64,000 nucleotides of DNA from G965232465 sp965276005 (GTDB lineage Bacteria > Pseudomonadota > Alphaproteobacteria > JAQWUY01), in NCBI GenBank assembly GCA_965276005.1, contig OZ254962.1, positions 1,178,001-1,242,000 on the forward strand, read 5' to 3'. Below, piece by piece: positions 36,674 to 46,072 of this stretch (position 1 is its first letter; the number at the start of each line of letters is the position of its first letter). The notes below the pieces were generated by a model. The model worked only from the letters and a program-made list of their open reading frames with translations. It made no database searches and had not been told where the DNA came from. The position numbers were made by a program, and so were the translations under genes.

Positions 36674-37555
36674 ATGCACACACATTTTTTAACTTTGGTA
36701 TATCCATATACTGTAGCAGATATGGACGCCATACAGCAATGGGCAATAGATCGCATTACACAAAATCAAGGATCGCATATCCATATAAACCGCTTGTCGG
36801 CACGGGCGGTCGATATACTGTTTTGTTACGATGGCAAGGGCTTTGCTTTGGACGATTTGCGAACGCAAGTAGATTGCGGTATGGGTACCCTTGCCCATCG
36901 ACAAAAAAAAGTGTTTGTGTCCGATATGGATTCGACGATGATTGCCCACGAAACCCTAGACGAAGTCGCCGATTACTTGGGACTAGGCGAAAAAATATCG
37001 ACAATTACCGCCCGTACTATGGCAGGGGAATTGCCATTTGAAGCGTCCTTACGAGAAAGAGTGCGGTTGCTAGCAGGCAAAGACCACACCGCTTTTGATG
37101 TCATACACCAAAGGTTACAGATGAACAAGGGGGCGGCAACCACCTTGCGGACTTTAAAACAACACGGGGTAAAAACCGCTCTTGTGTCCGGTGGGTTTGA
37201 TGTTACAGTCGATTTAGTCGCCAAAAAACTAGGTTTTGATTACAGCTATGGCAACACCTTACAGGTAACAGATGGCATCATCACCGGCACAGTGCTAGGC
37301 ACCATCGTAGATGCAGAAGCCAAACAACAAATCCTGCTATCGCTGTGTGAAAAACACCACACCACCGCCGATTTCGCCATTGCCATTGGCGATGGAGCAA
37401 ACGACTTACCGATGATACACACAGCGGGCATGGGTATCGGATACATGGGAAAACCCATTGTACGCCAACAGGCAAATTTTCAAATAAACCTAACCGACTT
37501 AACCAGTGTGCTATATTTTATCGGCATTAAGAAAATGATCGAACCAGTTCTTTAG
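36674..37555 (+). CDS. serB: Phosphoserine phosphatase
   Basis: A 293-residue HAD-family phosphatase, the last step of serine synthesis. The catalytic motif is VSDMDSTMIAHE, followed by the SGGFDVTVDLVAKKLGFDY and IGDGANDLPMI motifs. An N-terminal region of about 80 residues precedes the HAD domain, as in other long SerB forms. The start at 36674 is chosen because longer in-frame extensions begin with unsupported sequence; the ribosome binding site (AGGGA) is distant. Its 3' end overlaps a small convergent gene by 45 bp. Confidence 0.95.
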   Translation: MHTHFLTLVYPYTVADMDAIQQWAIDRITQNQGSHIHINRLSARAVDILFCYDGKGFALDDLRTQVDCGMGTLAHRQKKVFVSDMDSTMIAHETLDEVADYLGLGEKISTITARTMAGELPFEASLRERVRLLAGKDHTAFDVIHQRLQMNKGAATTLRTLKQHGVKTALVSGGFDVTVDLVAKKLGFDYSYGNTLQVTDGIITGTVLGTIVDAEAKQQILLSLCEKHHTTADFAIAIGDGANDLPMIHTAGMGIGYMGKPIVRQQANFQINLTDLTSVLYFIGIKKMIEPVL

Positions 37556-37687
37556 CCACATCTCGAATTCTGGATCTATACCTGGCATACATGTACCATT
37601 TTTGCCGGCAACTATAAACTGCTTGCGATGTTCCAAAACACGAATGTCCGCCTGATGAATACGGTGTTGTAATGTTGTCTCTCCCAT
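37511..37687 (-). CDS. Small hypothetical protein, 58 residues
   Basis: A frame of 58 codons starting MGETTLQHRIHQADI and ending FDHFLNADKI. It has a good ribosome binding site (AGGAG, about 11 bp before the ATG). Upstream lies a TATAAT on the same strand (37746-37751) and an 8-bp inverted repeat (37721-37741). These signals are why I call it a gene. The protein is soluble, has one cysteine, and matches no family that I recognise. Its end overlaps the 3' end of serB on the other strand. Confidence 0.5.
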   Translation of the reverse strand: MGETTLQHRIHQADIRVLEHRKQFIVAGKNGTCMPGIDPEFEMWLKNWFDHFLNADKI

Positions 37688-37720
37688 AACGGATTCTCTC
37701 CTAACAAAATTTGAATTAAA

Positions 37721-37741
37721 CAGATACTTTACCAGTATCTG
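37721..37741. promoter_or_regulatory. Inverted repeat, possible operator
   Basis: CAGATACT and AGTATCTG are perfect 8-bp arms with a TTACC spacer. They lie between a TATAAT (minus strand, 37746-37751) and the ribosome binding site of the small 58-residue gene, as an operator or 5' leader hairpin would. Confidence 0.45.
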
Positions 37742-37772
37742 ATATATTATATCATAATGTATTATTTACTGG

Positions 37773-37798
37773 AAAAAAATACATTTTTTTAAAAATGT
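37773..37798 (-). terminator. AT-rich intrinsic terminator after rnhA
   Basis: On the minus strand ACATTTTT pairs with AAAAATGT across a two-base loop and is followed by a run of seven T. It lies 57 bp after the rnhA stop. Confidence 0.5.
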
Positions 37799-37854
37799 GT
37801 ACCAGACCTGCAAAAAAACACAGAATGCTATGTAAATGCACGGGTACCGCAAGG

Positions 37855-38274
37855 CTACGGTTTGGCAATAGCGTTGCGGGCAAGGGCGTCACAGCGTTCG
37901 TTTTCTGGGTGTCCGGCATGTCCTTTGACCCATTGCCAAGTGATGGTATGGGGGGCGGCGGCACAATCTAGCCGTTGCCACAAGTCGGGGTTTTTGACAT
38001 TTTTCCACCGTTTTTTCTTCCAGTTGTGAATCCATTTGGTGATGCCGTCTTTGACATAAATACTGTCCGTATATACCACCACCACCGATGGGCGGTTTAG
38101 GGACTCTAACGCCACAATTGCCGCCGTCAATTCCATACGGTTGTTGGTGGTGTGCACATCGCCGCCGCTGATTTCTTTTTCCACGCTACCATATCTGAGG
38201 ATTGCCCCCCAACCACCGGCACCGGGATTGCCTGAACAAGCACCGTCTGTGTATATTTCAATGGGTTTTGTCAT
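37855..38274 (-). CDS. rnhA: Ribonuclease HI
   Basis: A 139-residue RNase H that removes RNA from RNA-DNA hybrids. It opens with IEIYTDGACSGNPGAGGWGA (first catalytic Asp), then has the Glu in MELTAAIVALE, the Asp in VVYTDSIYVKDGI, and a late Asp in ENERCDALARN. Start and stop overlap with thrB as ATGA, so the two are translationally coupled. The order ispH-thrB-rnhA is a familiar alphaproteobacterial arrangement. Confidence 0.97.
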   Translation of the reverse strand: MTKPIEIYTDGACSGNPGAGGWGAILRYGSVEKEISGGDVHTTNNRMELTAAIVALESLNRPSVVVVYTDSIYVKDGITKWIHNWKKKRWKNVKNPDLWQRLDCAAAPHTITWQWVKGHAGHPENERCDALARNAIAKP

Positions 38275-39230
38275 CGATCAAAAATACCGCTTTGAGTAAT
38301 GTCACAGGTTTGATAAAATATCAATTTACGGGCGTATTCGGCGGGGTCTTTGACCACCACCACCGCCTGTTTGGGGGTGTTTAGCACATCGTATAATCGG
38401 GTCAGCATAAACCGTAGCGATGCCCCCCGCAAAGCCACCGGCAAATAGGCTTTTTCCGCATCCGATAACGGGCGGACGCTTGCGTATCCTTGCATCATTG
38501 CCGTTGCCCGCCCCATATGTATACAGTCACAGGTTTCAAACCCCCATGCGGTTAAAGTAATCGCCAAATCATACACATACGCCTCCGTACAGCCAAAGTA
38601 AAAATCGATAACGCCACTCACCTCATCGCCATCGAAGAACACATTGTCGACAAACAAATCGCCGTGAATCGCCCCACAGGGCAAGTGGATATTTGGATGT
38701 TGCCGTTGAAAATCTATTTCTGTTGCCACCATATCTGCATACTCAGGGGGCATGTGGGTACCGATTGCCCGCTGCAGATGGCACCACCCTTGCAAGCCCA
38801 AATCATTGGGGCGGTGCATGGGAAAATTCTCCGTTGCCAAGTGCATTTTTGCCAACAACACGCCAATTTTACCACAGTGTTCAGGGGTGATAGCCCCGGC
38901 GAGGGATTTACCGTGTAAAAACGATATAACAACCGCTTTTTTGTGTTTTAAAGTCCGCAACGCATTGCCACTTTTGTCGAACACCACTTGTGGGCATTTG
39001 ATACCCTGTACATTCATATGATTCATCAGGTTTAAAAAGTATGGCAAATCGGCGGCGTTGACCCGCTTTTCAAACAGGGTGAGTACAAAAGTGTTTTTGC
39101 TCGTATGGACAAAATAATTGGTGTTTTCCACCCCGTTAGTGATACCTTCGAACGCCTGCAAATGCCCACAGTCATAATGGCTTAAAAAATCACCTATTTC
39201 TACATCTGTTAGAGGGGTATAAACTGCCAT
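38271..39230 (-). CDS. thrB: Homoserine kinase, type II
   Basis: A 319-residue kinase of the APH fold, unrelated to the GHMP-type ThrB of E. coli. It phosphorylates homoserine in threonine synthesis. Visible motifs include FEGITNGVENTNYFV, the catalytic loop AIHGDLFVDNVFF and the metal-binding VSGVIDFYFG. AAAGG precedes the ATG. It overlaps rnhA by 4 bp. Confidence 0.93.
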   Translation of the reverse strand: MAVYTPLTDVEIGDFLSHYDCGHLQAFEGITNGVENTNYFVHTSKNTFVLTLFEKRVNAADLPYFLNLMNHMNVQGIKCPQVVFDKSGNALRTLKHKKAVVISFLHGKSLAGAITPEHCGKIGVLLAKMHLATENFPMHRPNDLGLQGWCHLQRAIGTHMPPEYADMVATEIDFQRQHPNIHLPCGAIHGDLFVDNVFFDGDEVSGVIDFYFGCTEAYVYDLAITLTAWGFETCDCIHMGRATAMMQGYASVRPLSDAEKAYLPVALRGASLRFMLTRLYDVLNTPKQAVVVVKDPAEYARKLIFYQTCDITQSGIFDR

Positions 39231-39258
39231 AATATGCCTTTATTGTTGCGAGGTTCGG

Positions 39259-40206
39259 TTATCGCAAGGCACGGGGCAGAGGAAAGCGGACATTTTCCCG
39301 GTGGCTGATGACTTCTTCCACTTCTACTGTAAAGTGCTCTGCACAGGCTTGTACCACTTCGTCGACCAAAATTTCTGGGGCGGAGGCACCGGCGGAAATG
39401 CCCAAAGTATGCACATCGCACAGCCATTGCCAATCGATATCGCACGCCCGTTGTACAAGGAGCGATTTTTGTAATCCCTGTTGAATGCCCACATCGACCA
39501 AGCGGCGGGAATTGGACGAATTGGGGGCACCGATAATCAACAACGCATCCGAACGGCGGGCAATGTCCCGTACGGCATTTTGGCGGTTGGTGGTAGCATA
39601 ACAAATATCGCCGGATTCCGGACCGATGATATGGGGAAATTTTTGTTTTAGTGCCTTGATAATATCAGCGGTTTCATCGACAGACAAAGTGGTTTGAGTC
39701 GACCAAGACAATTTTGTATCCTGTGGCAATTGCAACCGCCACACATCGTCGACGGTTTCCACTAACACTGTTGCCCCCTGTGGCAGCTGCCCCATTGTGC
39801 CGATGACTTCTGGGTGCCCTTGATGACCGATAAGAATAGTTGTAAACCCCTGTTTGTAATTGCGTTCCACACTGCGGTGGACTCGACTGACCAATGGGCA
39901 AGTGGCGTCGAAAAATTGCATGTTGTATGCGGTGGCAATACTGGGGACAGATTTTGGCACCCCGTGTGCAGAAAACACCACGGGGGCACCCTTTGGCACT
40001 TCGTCCAGTTCTTTTACAAACACCGCCCCCTTTTTTTCCAGACTCTCGACCACAAAGCGGTTGTGGACAATCTCATGCCGCACATACACGGGAGGTCCGT
40101 GTTTTTGCAACGCTTTTTCGACAATGACAATCGCCCGGTCGACACCAGCACAAAAGCCTCGAGGCCCTGCCAACAATATTTTTAGTGTGCGTTTTTGCGT
40201 TCCCAT
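39259..40206 (-). CDS. ispH: 4-hydroxy-3-methylbut-2-enyl diphosphate reductase
   Basis: A 315-residue iron-sulfur enzyme, the last step of the MEP isoprenoid pathway. The start at 40206 places LLAGPRGFCAGVDRAI near the N-terminus as usual; the longer frame from 40248 adds 14 residues and overlaps pyrC. The three cluster cysteines lie in RGFCAGV, FDATCPLVSRVH and GDICYATTNRQ. It follows pyrC by 4 bp and precedes thrB by 28 bp, so pyrC-ispH-thrB-rnhA is probably one operon. Confidence 0.95.
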   Translation of the reverse strand: MGTQKRTLKILLAGPRGFCAGVDRAIVIVEKALQKHGPPVYVRHEIVHNRFVVESLEKKGAVFVKELDEVPKGAPVVFSAHGVPKSVPSIATAYNMQFFDATCPLVSRVHRSVERNYKQGFTTILIGHQGHPEVIGTMGQLPQGATVLVETVDDVWRLQLPQDTKLSWSTQTTLSVDETADIIKALKQKFPHIIGPESGDICYATTNRQNAVRDIARRSDALLIIGAPNSSNSRRLVDVGIQQGLQKSLLVQRACDIDWQWLCDVHTLGISAGASAPEILVDEVVQACAEHFTVEVEEVISHRENVRFPLPRALR

Positions 40207-40210
40207 TGTC

Positions 40211-41356
40211 CTATCCCATGCCCCCGCAAGTAACAGCAGTATCGCCATATTTTTTATCGATGCGATAATCCGCCCGCCACGCTATCACCGAATCGCTACA
40301 CAGCGGGTGTAGTTTTTGTTTGCTGTTGGCAACGGTCAATTGTCGTGGCACCAAGTTGCCGCTCTTAATCAGGGTAATCACCCCATCAGACGGGGAAAAA
40401 TTATGAAAGGCATCGGCATTATTGGTGGTAAAGTTTTCCAATGTATCCAGAGCGTTTTCCTCATCGAACACTTGGGCGTAAAATTCTAAAGCATTTATCG
40501 CCGAAAATACCCCCGCACAGCCACAGGCAGATTCCTTGCTATCGACACTGTGAGGGGCACTGTCTGTGCCTAAGAACACCCGTTTAAAACCGCTGGTAAC
40601 CAGCTGTCGCAACGCCCGTTTATGGCAGCTGCGTTTTAAAATCGGCAGACAGTAATAATGGGGCTTAATCCCCCCCACCAACATATCATTGCGGTCGTAC
40701 AACAAATGTTGCGGCGTAACCGTTGCCGCCACTTTGTCGCCGGCGGTGTGTAAAAAATCTACCGCCTGTTGGGTGGTGATGTGTTCCATAGTAACCCGTA
40801 AATCAGGGTATGCGGACAGCAACGGCGATAACACCCGATCGATAAACACCGCTTCCCGGTCGAAAATGTCGATGTCCGCATCGGTAACTTCCCCGTGTAC
40901 GGATAACGGCATATCTATATCCTGCAGGGTTTTTAACACGGGGGCGATGTCACTCAACTTCGATACGCCAAATTGGCTGTTGGTGGTCGCATGGGCAGGG
41001 TACAGTTTTGCCCCAAAAAATACCCCGTCCTGAAAGCCTTTGGCGATGTCGTCCGCATCCGTATCAGCAGTCAAATACGCCATCATCAACGGTTCAAACG
41101 GGATATTGTCCGGCACCGCATCGACAACACAGCGGCGGTACTGTATAGCGTCCTCAGTGGTAACAATCGGCGGGGTGGTATTAGGCATAACCACCGCCCG
41201 CCCGAATTGTCGAGCCGTATACGGTACCACCGTTTTTAACATATCGCCGTTGCGAAAATGTACATGCATATCATTGGGACGGCGAATCTGCACTTCGGGC
41301 AACATCTGCCGTTTGCGATTGTGTACATTGCTGCGTCCGCCTTGTCGTATGCCCAT
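40211..41356 (-). CDS. pyrC: Dihydroorotase, PyrC (class II) type
   Basis: A zinc amidohydrolase of pyrimidine synthesis that interconverts carbamoyl aspartate and dihydroorotate. It closely follows E. coli PyrC: RRPNDMHVHFRNGDM (metal histidines), FFGAKLYPAHATTNS (carboxylated lysine), PLSVHGEVTDADIDIFDREA, TMEHITTQ and FLGTDSAPH. The start is uncertain: 41356 follows AAAGGA and gives 381 residues, whereas PyrC homology begins only at about Met 41305, and an upstream ATG at 41392 lacks a ribosome binding site. It is divergent from ygfZ. Confidence 0.93.
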   Translation of the reverse strand: MGIRQGGRSNVHNRKRQMLPEVQIRRPNDMHVHFRNGDMLKTVVPYTARQFGRAVVMPNTTPPIVTTEDAIQYRRCVVDAVPDNIPFEPLMMAYLTADTDADDIAKGFQDGVFFGAKLYPAHATTNSQFGVSKLSDIAPVLKTLQDIDMPLSVHGEVTDADIDIFDREAVFIDRVLSPLLSAYPDLRVTMEHITTQQAVDFLHTAGDKVAATVTPQHLLYDRNDMLVGGIKPHYYCLPILKRSCHKRALRQLVTSGFKRVFLGTDSAPHSVDSKESACGCAGVFSAINALEFYAQVFDEENALDTLENFTTNNADAFHNFSPSDGVITLIKSGNLVPRQLTVANSKQKLHPLCSDSVIAWRADYRIDKKYGDTAVTCGGMG

Positions 41357-41438
41357 AATAGCTATATCCTTTACATTAACATTTTGAATCATCCATAAAA
41401 TATGATACTACTATATACAAAAAGTGGGAGACTATCAA

Positions 41439-42215
41439 ATGATTTATAGCATAAGCCATCGCCGTTTTATTGTTTTGTCAAATAAAGGAGCGTTTGATTT
41501 TTTACAAAGTATGTGTACTTGCGATATAAACCGCATAAAAACGCACGGGTTGGCGTGGGGGGCGATTTTGACTCCGCAAGGTAAGTTTTTATACGGATTT
41601 TTTGCCTTTGCCGACAACAACCGCCTGTATTTGGAAGTCCATCAAGATGTATTGATGGCATGTGGGCAGTACCTATCTAAATACGCTGTGCATACCCATA
41701 CGGATTTTGCCATTGGCGACGCTATTTCCGTATATGCGGTGTGGGGCGAGTCACCCCCCGATATTGCCACCGCCTATGCGGATCCCCGCACGCCACATAT
41801 GGGACATCGAGTATATGTGTTCGACACCCAAATATCGTTGTCCGCTACCGCCGATAAAACCGCCTATGACATACATCGCATACGCCACAATGTGCCGGAT
41901 TTAGAAACCGATGTACCAGCAAAAAAGGCATTTGCATTGGAATTAAATGTCGATGTGTACAACGGCGTAGATTTCGACAAAGGCTGTTATATCGGTCAAG
42001 AAGTTACCGCCCGTATGCACTGGCGACAGGCGGTCAAAAAACGCCTTATGGCAATCCGGGGTACGCCCTTAAAACGGGCGGATACACTGTACGATACCGA
42101 TGACAAACTCTGTGGGGAAGTGGTGTTTGTGTGTAACGACTATGCTATGGCAATGGTAAAAGTACACACCGTCCCCGTTCGCACGGCGGGCAGTACGGAG
42201 GTGCTCGTAGTCTAG
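41439..42215 (+). CDS. ygfZ: Folate-binding protein YgfZ
   Basis: A 258-residue protein with the signature DKGCYIGQEVTARMHW near residue 180. YgfZ uses folate and helps build or repair certain iron-sulfur enzymes, including the tRNA-modifying MiaB. The N-terminal GcvT-like region includes LQSMCTCDINRI. GGGAG precedes the ATG at 41439; the GTG 15 bp upstream is not needed. A palindromic repeat begins at its stop codon. Confidence 0.92.
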   Translation: MIYSISHRRFIVLSNKGAFDFLQSMCTCDINRIKTHGLAWGAILTPQGKFLYGFFAFADNNRLYLEVHQDVLMACGQYLSKYAVHTHTDFAIGDAISVYAVWGESPPDIATAYADPRTPHMGHRVYVFDTQISLSATADKTAYDIHRIRHNVPDLETDVPAKKAFALELNVDVYNGVDFDKGCYIGQEVTARMHWRQAVKKRLMAIRGTPLKRADTLYDTDDKLCGEVVFVCNDYAMAMVKVHTVPVRTAGSTEVLVV

Positions 42216-42340
42216 GGGGCTTCGCCCCCCGTGCGTTTAGTGTGGATTTTACCATGCTTCGCATGACAAAATACCACACGCACTCCCCCCGGCTCTGCAC
42301 CACATCGGGCTTGTGCCCTCAGCGGTTGCAACCGCTTTAA
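42216..42340 (-). repeat. Dispersed palindromic repeat, inverted copy
   Basis: About 123 bp that matches, in reverse complement, the 126-bp unit repeated at 45721-46027. It contains nested hairpins: GGGGGCTTCGCCCCC at one end, CATGCTTCGCATG in the middle and AGCGGTTGCAACCGCT at the other end. It fills the whole gap between ygfZ and the convergent phosphatase gene and may act as a terminator for both. Confidence 0.85.
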
Positions 42341-42936
42341 AACCCATCCGAATCCCGAATGACAATCTCATTTTCGCCGATGTTTACAGGTGATGGATTA
42401 ATGCTGCGAGCACTGCGGATAATACGGACGGGTACTGCTCCGGCGGATTTGGCGTCTGTTATGTCGCTGTCGCTATCTCCGTAAAACACCTGTACTTTAT
42501 ATTTTTGCAAGGCTTCGGTTTTGCCATCGGGGGCAAATATCACTGGCATCGTTTGCCCGTAGGTGTTTTGCAAACAAGTAGCAAGGCGATGATTTTCTGA
42601 GAATGGGCGGGCGGTAATAATCACAATAGTATGATTTTGCGATTGGTGCCATGCGACAATATTTTTTACTTCAGTTTTGGCTGAGTCGTTTTCACAGCTG
42701 CTGTTGTTTAAAATACGCCAGAATTCTGGGGTAAAAATATTCCCTTTTACCGCAGTTGCCGCCGCTATCCAGCTGGGCTGATTGTCCAACAGGGTATCGT
42801 CTAAGTCAAACGCAACGATTACAGGGGGGATAAGGCGTTTTTCCATATGCTGTATATATGCCGCCACCGACATTTTATTGTCCGCAATGGCAGCCGTACC
42901 TAACAACAACACCCCAAATACAGTGTTTTTTATCAT
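42337..42936 (-). CDS. Exported HAD acid phosphatase, class B-like
   Basis: A 199-residue protein with a signal peptide (about residues 1-18). The nucleophile motif is VAFDLDDTLLDNQPSW, the second motif is IIITARPF, and the metal-binding motif is FYGDSDSDITDAKSAG. The last two fit class B acid phosphatases such as AphA; the DDTLLDN segment also recalls class C. It should dephosphorylate nucleotides or other organic phosphates in the periplasm. The final codons run into the palindromic repeat. It follows alaS by 35 bp on the same strand. Confidence 0.82.
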   Translation of the reverse strand: MIKNTVFGVLLLGTAAIADNKMSVAAYIQHMEKRLIPPVIVAFDLDDTLLDNQPSWIAAATAVKGNIFTPEFWRILNNSSCENDSAKTEVKNIVAWHQSQNHTIVIITARPFSENHRLATCLQNTYGQTMPVIFAPDGKTEALQKYKVQVFYGDSDSDITDAKSAGAVPVRIIRSARSINPSPVNIGENEIVIRDSDGF

Positions 42937-42971
42937 AGTGTGTCCTTATACTAGATGCGTATTGTGAAAAC

Positions 42972-45590
42972 TTACAAATGTGCTTTAATATCGGCAAGTG
43001 CCTGCTGGGCGTTGCTGGGGTCGTTACCGCCCGCTTGTGCCATGTCGGGGCGACCGCCGCCGCCTTTGCCGCCTACCGCTTGGGCGGCAATCCGCACCAA
43101 ATCTACGGCGTTGTGGGCATCAGAAGTGCTGGCGACCACCACCGATACTTTGCCCGCATCGACCGATACCAACGCCACCACACACGGGGTATCGGAGATT
43201 TTTAAAGTGTCGGCTAGGCTTTTTAAATCTTTTGCCGGCATGTCGACAACTTTGCCGATAAAGTGTACATTGTTTACCTGTTCAAACGAATCGCCCGTAT
43301 TGCCCGCCGCCGATGCCAGTTGCGTCCGTAAATCCCGAATCTGTTTTTGCTGCTGTTTGACCAGCGATTGCAAGTGTGCCACTTTGGCGGCAATATCGCT
43401 TATGGGGGTTTTTAAGGTCTGCGACAGGGTGTTTAAGAGTACCTCTTTATCCCGTATATACTGTTCTAAGGCAACGCCGGTAATCGCTTCGATCCGCCGT
43501 ACGCCGGCGGAGACTGCGGATTCGGATATAATTTTAAAGCCGCCCATTTCCCCCGTACTGTTTAGGTGCGTTCCGCCGCATAACTCCACAGAGTACGCCC
43601 GTTTGTCTGCCCTGTCTGTATTGCCCATCAGTACCACTCGCACTTCGTCGCCGTACTTTTCGCCAAAAAGTGCCCTTGCCCCCATTTGCCGCCCGCCATC
43701 GGGGGTACTAATGAGCGTACGAATCGGGGTATTTTCCCGAATATGGGCGTTTACTGTGGTTTCGATGGCAATCAGCTGGTCGCTGGTAATAGCGGTCGGT
43801 TGCGACACATCAAAACGGGTTACAAAAGCGTTTTGCAACGATCCTTTTTGGGCAATATGGTCGCCCAATTGTTCCCGTAACGCTTCGTGTAACAAGTGCG
43901 TTGCCGAATGGTTTGCCATAATCCGTTGCCGCCGATGAGCGTCCACGCTTAGCACCACCGCATCGTTTACCGCCACAGACCCGCCGTCGACTTGCACATA
44001 ATGCAGCCACATATCGCCTAGGGCTTTTTGTGTGTCCGTAACCGTTAATACCGCATCGCCGGCTTTGATGGTGCCTGTGTCGCCCACTTGCCCACCGCTT
44101 TCGCCGTAAAACGGGGTTTGGTTGACAATCACCACACCGCTATCGCCCTGATTGAGGCTGTCGACAATTTTGGAATCCTTGACAACAGCAGTTATCACCG
44201 CTTGGGCGGTGGTGGTTTCATATCCTAAAAATTCGGTAGCCCCTACAGAGTCTTTCACATCGAACCACACCGTATCAGTTTTTGATGCCCCTGACCCCGC
44301 CCATGCTTGCCGAGATTTTTGTTTTTGGGTCTGCATGGCTTTGTCGAAACCTGCCGCATCGACCGTCCGCCCTTGTCCCCGTAAAATATCAGCGGTTAAA
44401 TCTAGTGGAAAACCGTAAGTATCATACAGTGTAAACGCCACTTCGCCGCTAAGCCCTTCGCCTTCGCCCAATTTATCGGTGGCACTGTGCAGTAACGCCA
44501 GCCCCCTGTCTAATGTTTGTTTAAAACGGGTTTCTTCGGATTTTAAAGTTTCCGTAATCAACGCTTGTGCCTGTGGCAGCTGCGTATAATGTTCGCCCAT
44601 TTCCTTTACCAACGCCGTTACCAATTGGTGCATTAGGGGGTCTTTTGCCCCTAACATGTGGGCATGACGCATCGCCCGCCGCATAATCCGCCGCAGCACA
44701 TACCCCCGCCCTTCATTGGCAGGCATCACCCCATCGGCAATTAAAAACGCACTCGATCGCAAGTGATCGGCGATCACTTTTAAACTGACACTATCGGGAT
44801 TGGTGCCGGTGATACCTGCAGTGTAGTCGATAATATTTTTAAAAATGTCGATGTCATAGTTGTTGTGTTGTCCTTGTAAAATCGCCGCTAACCGCTCCAG
44901 CCCCATACCCGTATCGATACTGGGTTTAGGCAGCTGGATCCGTTCGCCCCCCGGCAGCTGTTCGTACTGCATAAATACAAGATTCCAAATTTCGATAAAC
45001 CGATCGCCGTCCTGTTCGGGCGATCCGGGCGGTCCGCCCCACACAGAATCGCCATGGTCATAAAAAATTTCCGAACACGGTCCACACGGTCCCGTGTCCC
45101 CCATTTGCCAAAAGTTATCCGCCGTAGCAATACGCACAATCCGATCGTCCGCAAGCCCAGCGATTTTCTTCCAGTGCGACACCGCTTCGTCATCGTCATG
45201 ATACACGGTCACCAACAATTTTTCTGCCGGCAACCCATAGGAACGGGTGATTAAAGTCCACGCACACTCGATGGCATGTGCCTTAAAATAATCGCCAAAA
45301 GAAAAATTGCCCAACATTTCAAAAAAAGTATGATGCCTAGCGGTATATCCCACATTTTCCAAGTCGTTGTGCTTGCCCCCCGCCCGTACGCATTTTTGCG
45401 AAGTAACCGCCCGTTTGTAGTGCCGCTTTTCCAGCCCGGTAAAAATGTCCTTAAACTGTACCATGCCCGCATTGGTAAACATCAAAGTCGGGTCGTTCTG
45501 GGGTACCAAAGGCGAGCTATCGACCACTTGGTGGCTATCGCTGGCAAAAAAATCCAAGAAAGTTTTTCGAATGTCATTGGCTTTCATCAA
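42972..45590 (-). CDS. alaS: Alanyl-tRNA synthetase
   Basis: An 872-residue class II synthetase of normal length. The N-terminal catalytic domain begins with IRKTFLDFFASDSHQVVDSS and contains LMFTNAGMVQFKDIF. The editing domain has NHSATHLLHEALR and the zinc-site ELCGGTHLNSTG. The C-terminal glycine-rich GGKGGGGRPDMAQAGG closes the DHHA1-type domain. It attaches alanine to tRNA and clears mischarged Ser or Gly. No unusual features. Confidence 0.98.
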   Translation of the reverse strand: MMKANDIRKTFLDFFASDSHQVVDSSPLVPQNDPTLMFTNAGMVQFKDIFTGLEKRHYKRAVTSQKCVRAGGKHNDLENVGYTARHHTFFEMLGNFSFGDYFKAHAIECAWTLITRSYGLPAEKLLVTVYHDDDEAVSHWKKIAGLADDRIVRIATADNFWQMGDTGPCGPCSEIFYDHGDSVWGGPPGSPEQDGDRFIEIWNLVFMQYEQLPGGERIQLPKPSIDTGMGLERLAAILQGQHNNYDIDIFKNIIDYTAGITGTNPDSVSLKVIADHLRSSAFLIADGVMPANEGRGYVLRRIMRRAMRHAHMLGAKDPLMHQLVTALVKEMGEHYTQLPQAQALITETLKSEETRFKQTLDRGLALLHSATDKLGEGEGLSGEVAFTLYDTYGFPLDLTADILRGQGRTVDAAGFDKAMQTQKQKSRQAWAGSGASKTDTVWFDVKDSVGATEFLGYETTTAQAVITAVVKDSKIVDSLNQGDSGVVIVNQTPFYGESGGQVGDTGTIKAGDAVLTVTDTQKALGDMWLHYVQVDGGSVAVNDAVVLSVDAHRRQRIMANHSATHLLHEALREQLGDHIAQKGSLQNAFVTRFDVSQPTAITSDQLIAIETTVNAHIRENTPIRTLISTPDGGRQMGARALFGEKYGDEVRVVLMGNTDRADKRAYSVELCGGTHLNSTGEMGGFKIISESAVSAGVRRIEAITGVALEQYIRDKEVLLNTLSQTLKTPISDIAAKVAHLQSLVKQQQKQIRDLRTQLASAAGNTGDSFEQVNNVHFIGKVVDMPAKDLKSLADTLKISDTPCVVALVSVDAGKVSVVVASTSDAHNAVDLVRIAAQAVGGKGGGGRPDMAQAGGNDPSNAQQALADIKAHL

Positions 45591-45720
45591 AAGGCTCCTT
45601 TGTGTGTATTTGGGTACGGTTTACAGAAAAATACCAAAATCCGCCGGTGTTTTCAACTGTTATATTACCCATTGAATATATCGTATAGGCAAAACTCTTA
45701 TTATGGTGTATATTATAAAA

Positions 45721-46027
45721 GCGGTTGCAACCGCTGAGGGCGTAAGCGCTGAGGGCGTAAGCCCGATGTGGTGCAGAGCCCGGGGTGAGCGAGTGTGGTA
45801 TTTTGTCATGCAAAGCATGGTAAAATCCACATTATACGAGCGAGGGGCGAAGCCCCTGACTTTGGTTGCAATCGCTGAGGGCGTAAGCCCGATGTGGTGC
45901 AGAGCCCGGGGTGAGCGAGTGTGGTATTTTGTCATGCGAAGCATGGTAAAATCCACATTATACGAGCGAGGGGCGAAGCCCCTGACTCTGGTTGCAACCG
46001 CTGAGGGCGTAAAGACGAAGCCCCCTA
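45721..46027 (+). repeat. Tandem copies of a 126-bp palindromic repeat
   Basis: Two full copies and a 5' part of a third follow each other (GGTTGCA at 45723, 45864 and 45990; the last two are exactly 126 bp apart and the first has a 15-bp internal duplication). Each contains the hairpins GCGGTTGCAACCGC, CATGCGAAGCATG and GGGGCGAAGCCCC. It fills the 481-bp gap between alaS and the IclR gene. The third copy ends with GAAGCCCCCTAGAC, the sequence that borders the inverted copy at ygfZ. An open frame through it is not credible as a gene. Confidence 0.88.
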
Positions 46028-46072
46028 GACTCGAGAAATAGACTACGACACTATGAAAGTGAGAGAATAAAT

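Noticed and set aside
45703..46041. A 112-codon frame across the palindromic repeat
   Set aside because: It is the repeat translated twice (MWCRARGERVW appears in each copy) and contains hairpins; no ribosome binding site.
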